The notes beneath the pieces were generated by a model, which saw only the letters and a program-made list of their open reading frames with translations, was not told the origin of the DNA and did not search any database. A stretch of 64,000 nucleotides of DNA from Xylogone sp. PMI_703. Lineage: Eukaryota > Ascomycota > Leotiomycetes. Within the stretch, counting starts at the first letter, position 1. Each line of letters starts with the position of its first letter. Below, one piece after another: positions 47,181 to 57,365 of this stretch. The position numbers and the translations under genes were made by a program. Location of the stretch: positions 310,001 through 374,000 of the forward strand of contig JAJTUQ010000006.1 of NCBI GenBank assembly GCA_021399445.1, given 5' to 3'.

Positions 47181-48242
47181 CTATTCGAGCACACTTTGCA
47201 AGTCCGCAATCTTTAGGATAGCTTTCCCAAAGTTTTTACCCTGAAGCATACCGACAAACCCCTCAGGGCCATTATCGAGCCCATCCGTAATACTATACTT
47301 TGCTTTGACGCTACCGTCTCGTAGCCATTCTGACATCTTTTCATCGCGTTCCTTCCGATACGCCATCATGTTCTCGTCGGATACAATAAAGCCTCTAATA
47401 GTTAATCTCTTCGATACAATATTCAAGAGATTCTTGACACCATACTTTTCTGGGTCTGGAGTATTGTACTGGCTGACCATTCCACAAGCAACAATTCGCC
47501 CAAAGTTATTCATCGCATCCAGGGCCGCTTCTAGATGCTCACCTCCAACGTTCTCATAGTAAATATCTACCCCGCTTGGCGCCAAGCGCTTTAACGCATT
47601 TGCTGGTTTCTCTTTCTTGTAATTGAATCCTCCATCAAAGCTCAAGTCATTGAGAATAAAATCCAATTTCTCGTCTGATCCAACGGAGCCAATAACGCGA
47701 AGGCCTTCACGTTTCGCAAGTTGCCCAACTAATTGCCCGACTGCTCCGGATGCTGCTGAGATGAAGATTGTTTCACCTCTCACTGGTTTTCCAATATCGT
47801 ATAATGAGGCGTATGCTGTCAAACCAGGGTTGCCTAACGGCCCTAAAAATGCATACGGATCTAGCTTGTATGGATTCTCTATTTTTCTGTATGTATCGAC
47901 CAAGTTCTTAGGAATTGATGCATATTGTTGATGTGGTATGATGCCGTAAAGAAAATCTCCTTTTGTAAACTTGTCAGAGCTGGACTTTAACACCATAGCG
48001 AACGTGTTGCTGCCGATAGGCTCATTCAGAGTGAAAGGATTATGTGAGGAGTTCTTGCTGGACGCGTTCATCCGACCGCGCATGTAAGGATCGAGAGAGG
48101 CATAGAAGTTCTGAGTAATTATACCGCCAGCTGGTGGTTCCTGCTCCAAGTCGAATTCTCGAACTTCAACGACGAGATCCTTTCCTGGGATCGGTAACCC
48201 AGTTGGTATCTGTTTAAAGATAATGGCTTTGTTTGGAACCAT
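47181..48242 (-). CDS. NADP-dependent MDR oxidoreductase (CipB / prostaglandin-reductase type)
   Basis: This is a single intron-free frame of 353 residues. The N-terminus (MVPNKAIIFKQIPTGLP) and the motifs DPYMRGRMN (about residues 52-60) and LGPLGNPGLTAYASLYDIG (about 133-151) are typical of the MDR subfamily with leukotriene B4 dehydrogenase/prostaglandin reductase and the fungal CipB-like enzymes. The NADP-binding fold is at AASGAVGQLVGQLAK (about 162-176). The zinc-ligand cysteines of classical alcohol dehydrogenases are absent, as expected for this zinc-independent branch, which reduces C=C bonds next to carbonyl groups. It ends GKNFGKAILKI. Length and composition are normal, with no RIP. 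The precise substrate is unknown. It is cytosolic by lack of a signal. Confidence 0.92.
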   Translation of the reverse strand: MVPNKAIIFKQIPTGLPIPGKDLVVEVREFDLEQEPPAGGIITQNFYASLDPYMRGRMNASSKNSSHNPFTLNEPIGSNTFAMVLKSSSDKFTKGDFLYGIIPHQQYASIPKNLVDTYRKIENPYKLDPYAFLGPLGNPGLTAYASLYDIGKPVRGETIFISAASGAVGQLVGQLAKREGLRVIGSVGSDEKLDFILNDLSFDGGFNYKKEKPANALKRLAPSGVDIYYENVGGEHLEAALDAMNNFGRIVACGMVSQYNTPDPEKYGVKNLLNIVSKRLTIRGFIVSDENMMAYRKERDEKMSEWLRDGSVKAKYSITDGLDNGPEGFVGMLQGKNFGKAILKIADLQSVLE

Positions 48243-48994
48243 TTTAATATGTGTGAAAATCCGTATTGATAGTTTGTAATATTCGTTTAAGGGTGCTTCT
48301 TATACTCAAGTCATCACATAATTCAACTAAACAGCACCTTCAGCGCTTACAAGCCAAATCAACTAGTAGTTTTCAGTAAATATATCTAAACGGCTATGTA
48401 AGCAAGTGTTAGTTACACGTTATATTTTACCGGCTAAGATGTTAGTGTAAAGTATATTTAAGTAGCCTTGCTTTATAAGGTACAACTTTTATCCTTCTGA
48501 CGCTCTTCGGAGATTAAACGAGTTCATGAATCGTAGGTATACACCATCTTTCGGTTTTAAGTATTTGGCTTATAAATCAGTCACCAACTGAAGATTCTAC
48601 GCATTTGGAGCAATGCGCTCTGCACCACATTCTGTTCGTCGCCTTGCGACCGCAACTTTCCTAATATGGAAGTATATGCTGTTTTGGGATAACATTAATT
48701 GTTGGCTCACTTTTAAGTTAATCAACCTTCACTCTTGCTCACAGTTGCGTAACCTGACCTTTAGGCTACGTATAAACCGCGTAACGTCGATCCAACTTGA
48801 CCAAGTGGGATCCATGATGGCCTTAAAACTATTCCGATTCAACCGTGTAAGGATCTGTAATTATAACATTACTGGAATAAAATAAAATATCAAGATATAC
48901 GCTTTATAAGTTAACATGCTGCCTAAGATGACTAAAGTGAAACCCAGCAGCTAATCCTAGTCCAAATAACCATGTAAAAGTTTATTTTTACTGA
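48243..48994. other. Intergenic region upstream of the MDR gene
   Basis: This stretch holds the promoter of the MDR gene and the 3' flank of the NLR-like gene. A short plus-strand ORF at 48613-48885 has no coding signature I recognise. Confidence 0.5.
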
Positions 48995-51900
48995 TTAATC
49001 TTGGACAATTTCACTTCCAGAATTAACATCGCTTGTAGAGTTCTCTTCAATCACTGGAGGCCGTAGAGTCTCGCTACTCTCAAAATCCCCCTTAAATTTG
49101 AAATGAGGAGATGTCCCATTGCTATCGGGGAACGTAGCTCTTATCTCCCAGCCCTTTTGGGTGATATCCATGGAAACGGCCGGGTATAACTTCCCGCGGA
49201 TATCCTCGAATGCTCGGCCTGAACTCAGTTGGTTACATCTGGGTCTCTGAGCATGCGGCGATAATAACTTACCGATGACCTCTCCTCCTCTGGTGTAAAA
49301 TGCGCTGTTCTCTGCGAAATTCACTCCACATCCGATGACCTCGCCCGCGGCATAGGGAATACCGTATGGATATCCTTCCCATGATCGCAGGCAGCCATCG
49401 TAAACACGGCCGTCATCCGAGTGGAAACCCCATGACCCTGCGTCCCAGCCAAGCATACGATGTAAAGGGACTTGGTCATCGCAGAACCCCACGGCAATAT
49501 CTCTGAAGTAATTGTCAGTATTGTGCGCATGGATAATGCTGGAACTTACCCTTTCTCAGCGGCCTTGGTAATTTCAATCTCAAAGTAAAAGATTTTGTCT
49601 TTGAAGAGCGGCAACATTGGGTAGTCTGTTCTGGCGGCTCCAACCTCCGGACTAGATTGTCCCAGATTTTTAAATTTGGTACCACCTACAGTTCACTCCA
49701 TCAGCATCATAAGATCTCCGAATTCTTTTTTTTTTGTCATAAATAGCAACTTACCGACAGTGTTGAGAGTAGCTCCATCAGATCCCAACTCCAGACCTGG
49801 AAATCTGTCGTTAAGGTGCCAACGGGACGGCCGCTTTAAATTTAGCCCAACAAGTGAGTTCACACCCGCCTCTTCTTGTAGGATATATTCCATGCGGTAG
49901 GATTCGTATCTTCTGGCAGTGTACAGAGGAGTCCACCCATCAGGCTCTGCATATTCAGCGTCAATATCCTCTTTCTCGAGGAGCCTGAGAAGTGTCTGTT
50001 GTTTGTTCGATGCAACTGCTCCATGGACAGCAACGTTCCATGGTTCAATAATATAACCCTCATACTTCTCCAAAACCGCGGTGATTGTGTCCAGTGTTAT
50101 CATTCGTCGGGCAGCCCGCGCGGCCCAATATAGAGGGCCGTGGCCCCGACAGTCAACAATGCGCGGGTCCGCGCCACTCTCCAGGAGCTGTCTGGCAATA
50201 TCGAGATGATCTAGCAAGATTGCATGCACTAGGGCGGTCTTACCTTCATAATCTCGAGCGTTGAGGATTTCAGAACTTGTGTGTCCCAGTTCAAGCAGCA
50301 TGGTAACAATAGAGTTGCTACCCAGCATGGTGGCGATGATGAGAGGCGTTTGATCTTTGGCATCTGTATCACTCGCATCAAAAGCATTGAGAGTGAGGAG
50401 GCAATAGACCATGCTGAGGTTGCGATTAACAATCCCATGCATCAATGCGGAGCGACCGTCGGAGTCTCTTGAGAGAGGATCCGCCCCAGCAAGTATCATA
50501 GTCTTCAAGACATCGTCTCGATCATTGTTAGCTGCAACGTGTATTGGTAATTGGCCGTCGATTCCGGGCTTGGAGGTGTCTGCTCCATTTTCCAGCAGAT
50601 TATCTATGGTGGCCAAATCAACCCCTCCTCGGATCGCTGCGTTTAAGGGGGTATCAAGGTCTCCACCAGTTAGGTTGACATCTGCTCCTTTGCTAAGGAG
50701 TAAGTTGATAAGTGTCGTGTTTGGCTGGGATGTTGCTCTCTGTAGAGCAGTTGGTTGGGTTTCCTCAACGAAATTGATGTCAGCCCCCTCTTTAAGGAGT
50801 AGGCAGACTTTATTTTCCGTGTCTTTCTTGCTTTCAATAGCAGCACACAGAGCAGTACCGTAATTGCTACCTGACACATTGATGCTTGCATTTTTCTCCA
50901 CAAGCCACTTGACAGCGTCAATACTACCCTGGGAACAGGCTGCATGCAATGCGGTGAAGTGAGGTTTTGTAGTTCTGTTCACGTCAAGGCATTTGCTAAC
51001 AAGGATCTCTGCTAGTTTGGAGTCAAAATATGGCCTCAATACACACTCACAGAGAGCGGAAGCATATATGTTGTCGATCTCACTCGACTTGATATGCGCA
51101 AGTTCTCTAATAAGGTACTCGACTTCAGCATGCTTGCCTTTCTGCACTGCAATATGGAGTGCTGTGTTCCCCTCGGAATCTTTGGCAAGGATATCGGCAG
51201 GCGTCTTATTGTTAACAAGGAGTTGAATCAGCTCGAGAGCGTTCTCCCGCCCACACGCCAAGCACAAGGGCAAGTTTTTAAAATCATATGCTAGGTTTGG
51301 ATCTGCGTTAGCCTCTAATAACAACTTTGCGCTCTCGAGCTGATTCCACCGAATAGCCATGGCTAAGGGTGTACGCCCGCTACTGCTGAGAGCATCAGGC
51401 CCGACACCATGTTCAGGATTCAATAGCAATTCGGTGATTGGCGGACTATCATATGCCGCATGGAGCAGGGTCCAGTCATCGTCGTCTTTGGTATGAACAT
51501 CTGGTTTTGGTATGGAGTTCAAGAGCGCTTGAACTACGGCAAGGTTTCCTCCATACGCAGCTAAGAATAGGGGAGTTCGTTTTCTGTTGTCTTTTAGGTC
51601 ATTTTCAACACCAGCATTGAGAAGGTGATTTACTAGTTCTGGAGTACTTGCATAGTGCATCACAGTGTAGCCGTAATCATCTTGAGCGGTGATATCACAG
51701 AGTGGGTTTTGAAGAAGTATTTCAATACCATGCAAAAATCTGCATTGAACTGCTCTATGCAAGGGTGTGGCGCCGTTATCGTCTTTAGCATCGCATCCCC
51801 AACCATTTTTCAGAAGCAGGCGCAAGACATCTATATTATTGTGCTCGGCAACGACGTGAAGTGGTGATCCTCCTCGCGCAAATGTCCCGTCATCCGCGGT

Positions 51901-54900
51901 GTCTTCCAGAATCTGAATAAACTTCTCCACCTCTTCGATATCGTTCCTATTGACGACGAGGTCGAAAGCCGTGAGGTGGCTTTTATCTTTCATCCATATA
52001 ATATCCTTGAACGCACACAGCCTCTTAACTACTGCAAGATGTCCATTCGCTGCAGCCAAATGTAATGCCGTCCTGGACTTGTTGGTGAGGTTTGCTGTTG
52101 CGCCGTGCGTAAGAAGAATCTCAACATTTTTTTTGTGTCCTGCTCGAGCTGCAAGATGAAGCGGAGTCATTCCCTTCTTTTCAGTGGCATCGATCTGAAA
52201 TAGGCTTTTGCCTCGTGAATGTGTGAGCAGCTTAGTAAGTGTCTCCGAATGCCCTCCCTTCGCTGCAAGATGGAGTGCCGTGTTTTGATAAGCATCGGTT
52301 GCGGTTTCCGTTAAGCCACCATCAAGAAGAATCATAACAATGTTAGTATGTCCATTTTGTGCTGCCCAGTTTAGAGAAAAGGCTCTCTCTTCTCGATTGC
52401 TTCCGTCACTTCTAGCAAGGATAGCACGTACAATATGGTCGTGTCCGGATTTGGCAGCCCATTCTAAGGCTGACTTGTGGTGGTCTTTGCTAGTGGTGAG
52501 GGGGGCCGGAGTCGTGGAAGAGGTTTGGCTTTTCCTTTCCGGGGATGCCTCCAAAGTCGATCTGCGAGTGGGCTTTTTCGGGTCGGGGAATCGAGGATTG
52601 GATAGGGGGTTGTCTATAGTGATAGGAGTAGCTGGGAATCGGTACCAGCCTTCTCTATCCGTGCTTGCGATGCTCTCTGCGTCTTTGTTCTTATCTTCGA
52701 CGCCCACCATCAAATTTAGAAGGCTCAAATGCCCCTCTCGTGCCGCAATGTGAATAGGGGACAGACCGCAACTGTTTATGGTGTGGATAAGCTTCGAAGA
52801 ATCACTACTCTTTTGGAGAAGGATCTCAGCTGCCTTGAAGTGGCCATACGCCGCCGCTAGATGTAATGCGGTATTTCCATCAGAATCCGATACGCCGTCT
52901 CCGTTATCATCACATTCACCATTGGCTTGATGCTGCAAGAGTAACATCAATAGTTCTGGGAATCCTCCTATAGCCACATATTTGAGTGGGTTGTATCCGA
53001 AAGAGTTCTTCTTGCTCACATCAGCACCATGAGCAAGTAGAATTTTAGCTATTTCGTATTGTCCTGTGAGCGCTGCCAGGTGAAGACTTGTCCCGGACCA
53101 GAGAAGGTAGGAATGGGTAGTGCTCTCTCTTTCCGACTCATCCACGTCTGAGTCGGAATCGAAGTCGGAGTCCCGGTCGAAGTATTTGCGTTGCGTTGAT
53201 GTTGCAGACTGGTAATCTGTAGGGGTTGATGTTGGAACATTCGGATCAGCGCCATATGCTAAAAGCAATAATACAATATCCTTATGACCACCACAGGTAG
53301 CATGGTGAAGCGGTGCGTACCCCATTCCATCTAGTGTGTTTATATCAGAGTCGATAGTAAGCAGGCTTTTGACAACGCTTTTGAAGCCTTCTGCGGCGGC
53401 CAAACCCAGCGCCTCTGATGATCTTACGTCCAATTTAAGTAACTTTTGAACAATATCATTGTGGCCATTCTGGGCGGCAAGATCGAGCGACTTCTGTAAC
53501 TGGTCGCTGACATCCTCACTGGACTTCGTGAGGTTGATACAATCGTCAACAAGTTCCGTAAGCCCAAAGTTACAAACAATCTTCAAAGGATCATCTAGAC
53601 GTATGCCATTACTCCGGAGTGACGACTTCAACTGGTGGTAGAGGTTTGCCCAAATCTCGACCCTCTTATCGTCTTGAAGAAACTGCAACACAAACTCATA
53701 AGCCGCTGTTCTAGAGGTTGTTTGAAGGAAGTGTCGAGGCCAGTGTAAAGATGCATAGCTGAGGAGGCTGAGCTCCTGATCGGTGGGGAGGGGGCTCGAG
53801 GTGCCATCTTTACATATGAATGATGCTGAGCCGCGTAGTCCGAAGCTTTTCAAATATTCAAGACAATGCAAGAGAATTCTAAAATGCTCATCTGATGCAG
53901 AATTATGTTGGGCTAGCTCATGTTGTGCGGCCTCGGTTTGTGTTAAGCAATCGGTATGTGCACTTGTAGGATTTTCTGTCTGGGTTTGAGCAAAAATGTT
54001 TTGGAGAAAGACTCGGAAGGTATCATGAATCAAGTAGATGCGATTGTCTTCGACCTCGATAAGCGGTGCCATAAAATGCCTCAGATCCCTAACGATATCT
54101 CTGCGGATTAGGTCACTAATATCTTCTAATGCCCCGCTTTCCCATGGCGGACCTTTGGGAATATCGTCAAGCGCAACGGCAACCGCCAACTCAGTCGGTC
54201 TCAGAGGTCTAACTGCATGGGCGATCCAGCATAGGGCTTTGGTCACCCAGTTACGGTTAGCATCGCCGATAGCCTCTATTGCATGACTGTAGAAGTCATC
54301 GAGAGTTGCTGGCTGTTCTCGAAGCTTCCTCTTCAGGTCTTTCCTTGTACTGTTCCTGCAAGTCCACCCGAGTAGGGACACGTTGAGCTTCAACAGCAGA
54401 TATGGTGAGTCAGCTGGTAGAGTCTCCAATTGACCAACAGCAACGTCGTCGAGCCCGTACCATGCTGAATTTTCGAGGGTGAACTCGCGGATCTTGTTTT
54501 GCACATATTCCTTTTTGGAGGACAGTATACCCTCCCTGTCCGATCCAAGAGTGATGCCCCGGTGCTGATTTGATTTTGAAGCCATTCCTGGAAGCATTGT
54601 TCCTGAGAGAAGAAGTTTGAAATGGTGATTTGCCAACCCGACAAACGATTCCATGCGTTGGATCACCTCTACCTGAGATTCAATGCATTCATCCACGGCA
54701 TCAATGACACAAAACACCGAAGTCCCTGGGTTGTCCATCAAACGTTCCATTAGGCAACGAGCTATGACCCAGAAACTCTCGGCAGTGAATACTCCATACT
54801 TCGTGAGGAAGTGCAAGGCAGAGGAGACATGTTGAAAAAGCTGTGGCCGAGAAGAAAGAATTTGACGACATAGAGACAGATAAAAGCTAAATGGGGTACG

Positions 54901-56360
54901 AGCTCGAATGTCGTTCTTGTCGAATGCGAAGCTAAGGCACACAGAGTGTTGATCTAAGAGAGCACCTATAATTTGGGCCGTTATGACTGTTGTCCCTGAA
55001 CCGGATGGCCCGCTGATACGTAGCAATCTAACAAGGGGATCGTTTTTCCAAGATTTAAACTCTTCCTTGCCATATATCCAATCTAAAAATCGGGATTGCG
55101 TAAAAACCGGCCTCAATCTGTGAGTCTGAGAGTCAAGAAGCGATAGTACTCGTAGGAAATCCCGAAGTAGGAAACTTTTGCCTGTTCGAGTCAGCTCGGT
55201 AGTGGAGACTTCGGTACTATGTAAACTTGACGCATTATTTATTGCTACATAAATCTGATTGCAAGCCTCTTCAGCTATAGGATTGCTGCGTATAAATGTC
55301 CAGAGTTCTTCATGCCGACAATCGAAGCCAATGTTCGTCTCATCCTGCCTCCCAAGGATGGAGCACGTTTTGTTAAGCTAAATCATCAGGTTAGCTTAGG
55401 TTGATCTTTATAGTTATCTGGATAGTAGCTTACTACTGGATGCTGGCCAGACTCGTAAAAATTTACAACGTCGAAGCTGCAAGAGATTGTACGGAAGCTC
55501 GCACTAACGCCCTCCAGGTCCTCCACTAAGCGCTGAACAAGCTTAAGAGGGTATTCTGGTAGCGATCTACACGCTGGAAGGAGACGCATGTAGAGATGCT
55601 CCCAACCCATTTGCCTGGTCGCCCTACTGTATACCGATCAGTATATACCTTTGGGAGAGTTCAGGAGCCAACAAGCTCCTCTGGGGAGCTGATAGTCTTA
55701 TTTTTTTTATGGATATCACTCAGAGACGATATAGAGCTCAGCTCCTGGAACGAGCTCAAACAAGGCGGAATTTGACGTACTGAGATGTACCGAAAAATAG
55801 CTAACGTAACGTTAATACACTTGGGAAAGGATCGGTAGGCAAGCATAAGCTAAAACTTACAATGGTCGAAGTATGTAAAGCTATTTCTCGGTATCGTGGC
55901 TCTTCCGTCGCGGATATGAGAGCCTCAAAATTTAGTGCAAGCACAGATACATCAACTCCGATGCCCTCACCTGTTTCACAATGAAACCACCAAGGCCATG
56001 TGCAAGAAAAATGATTGGGGGCTGATGCAGGATATTAGTATACCTTCATGCCCGGGTAACTACCCAACTCACGCTGGAAGAGTCTCGAGAGCTGCGCAAC
56101 TGTTCGAGTAGCACCAATGATCTTTGGTAAAGAATTCGCTCGCCCTTTACAGAATTATCCAGAAAAAAGAACTCATCGATGAGACTATCTGGAAACGCCT
56201 GGGTAAAAAATATCTTAGGATCTCCATCCTTCACCCCTCCTGGAGCCTCAATCCCTGATACTAGAACCAGGCTATGTGAATGTTGTCAGCTATAGAGCTC
56301 AACGCGCCTAATACGGACTTTTGAGCATCGTGGATCAACCCACTGGAAAGCATAATCCAT
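48995..56360 (-). CDS. Giant NLR-like protein: hydrolase-like, NACHT, ankyrin array, SPRY
   Basis: My nine-exon model reads right to left: 56360(?)-56073, 56021-55971, 55923-55861, 55800-55781, 55626-55434, 55377-49755, 49685-49550, 49502-49273, 49218-48995, about 2,250 residues. All joins keep frame with GT-AG introns of 47-154 bp. The first exon start is unsure. N-terminal alpha/beta-hydrolase-like domain: PPIIFLAHGLGGFIVKQ, ALISATEEPRYREIA, LFFGTSHRATRQMGWEHL; the usual nucleophile Ser is Gly. The NACHT P-loop reads GPSGSGTT (Lys replaced by Thr), and Walker B reads FCVIDAVDEC. A winged-helix-like part follows, then more than twenty ankyrin repeats (about 53480-49830; for example TALHLAAKGGHSETLTKLL). 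A C-terminal SPRY domain holds KIFYFEIEI, DIAVGFCDD, GWDAGSWGFHSDDG and LYPAVSM. Fungal NLRs act in nonself recognition and programmed cell death; that role here is inferred. Confidence 0.8.
49219..49272 (-). other. In-frame 54-bp intron inside the SPRY exon
   Basis: GTAAGTTATT...CTGAGTTCAG has an AACTGA branch-like site. Its length is a multiple of three with no stop, so an unspliced transcript would add 18 residues between GGEVIG and RAFEDIRGKLYP. SPRY continuity argues that it is spliced out. Confidence 0.7.
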
Positions 56361-57294
56361 GCCGAATATTGGGGGCAGCGAGCGGCAGTCAAAGAATAGC
56401 AGCGATGATAATTAGATCTAAGAGGTCGGATTGTTCAGAAAAGAAGCTCAACCAGCCTGATGTCGGAATTCGAAGACGCGGAAACATCAAGTAGAGGTAT
56501 TTCTGAGAACGATGCAACTTGATACGGAACCCAAACAAAGTCGGGACCAGTTACGCTTATGGATTGGCTTATGATGATAGGGCATGCCAACCACTATTTC
56601 CTGCGCTCCAGATCTTTTGACTTGCTTTATTCCGTTATTGGGCCATTGATCGTCAGCTGTGGGGGCACAGGTGCAGCCACTCAGTCGAGACTCTGCATAA
56701 AAGAAGCAGCTCAAGTGGTCAAGGTTACCACCAGCAGACAAGGCTCCGTATTCACGACATTATCAATCAATTCAAAACACATCCATTGTTTCCTCGGTAT
56801 GCCACCAACCCCGTTTTCACACAGTGGAAGCTACCCGTAGTGCCCGAAAGTTTAATTTAGTAGCCAGAGCCACGTTCATTTGATTTGAATTGTATGGATT
56901 TGTTGTAGTTAGCGACGGCTTCTTGAGAAGTCGGCTCCGAAGACCTTGTGCCAACATTCCAATAAATATTACACCATATAGCCAATAATATCTGTCATTT
57001 AGAGACATTTCTTTTTTGCACTAGCTCCACTGCCCGAAGTCTATCACTTTCCATCCCACGCCACCAAGACGTTGTCTCCGTGTTTATCAACAAGGCTGCG
57101 AGGAGGCCAACCCCAACTACCAAGTCACATCCCCCTTCAGATCAAAGGCGTGGTTGCACTGGATCCTTGTCTCTTTTCTCTGAACGCTTATCAAGGCAAT
57201 AGAAGCCTTAACCGTAATTAATCACACCCCCTTTCATACCCACACACGCACAACTGGAGAAGGTACTGACCAGTCTCTCAAAACTAATAACGAA
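56361..57294. promoter_or_regulatory. Divergent promoter region between NLR-like and subtilase genes
   Basis: This region of about 0.9 kb lies between the two head-to-head genes. Small ORFs on both strands (56487-56741 minus, 56559-56840 plus) show no recognisable domain; part of the minus-strand one could belong to an unrecognised first exon of the NLR-like gene. A CT-rich stretch and CACACAC run (57170-57260) lie before the subtilase gene. Confidence 0.45.
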
Positions 57295-57350
57295 GTAAGT
57301 AATATAGCTTCACTGATATTCCCGTGCTATTTCTTATCTGATTTACACAG
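57295..57350 (+). other. Probable 5' UTR intron of the subtilase gene
   Basis: GTAAGTAATATAG...TTACACAG, 56 bp, ends 15 bases before the ATG at 57366. Donor and acceptor are both consensus. Confidence 0.6.
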
Positions 57351-57365
57351 AGGACGTATAGAGCA

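Noticed and set aside
48613..48885. Plus-strand 90-codon ORF between the MDR and NLR-like genes
   Set aside because: No domain, no splice context and unusual composition; taken as chance.
50411..50863. Long plus-strand ORFs opposite the ankyrin array
   Set aside because: Ankyrin repeats leave the complementary frame open by codon bias; the minus-strand product is clearly the real one.
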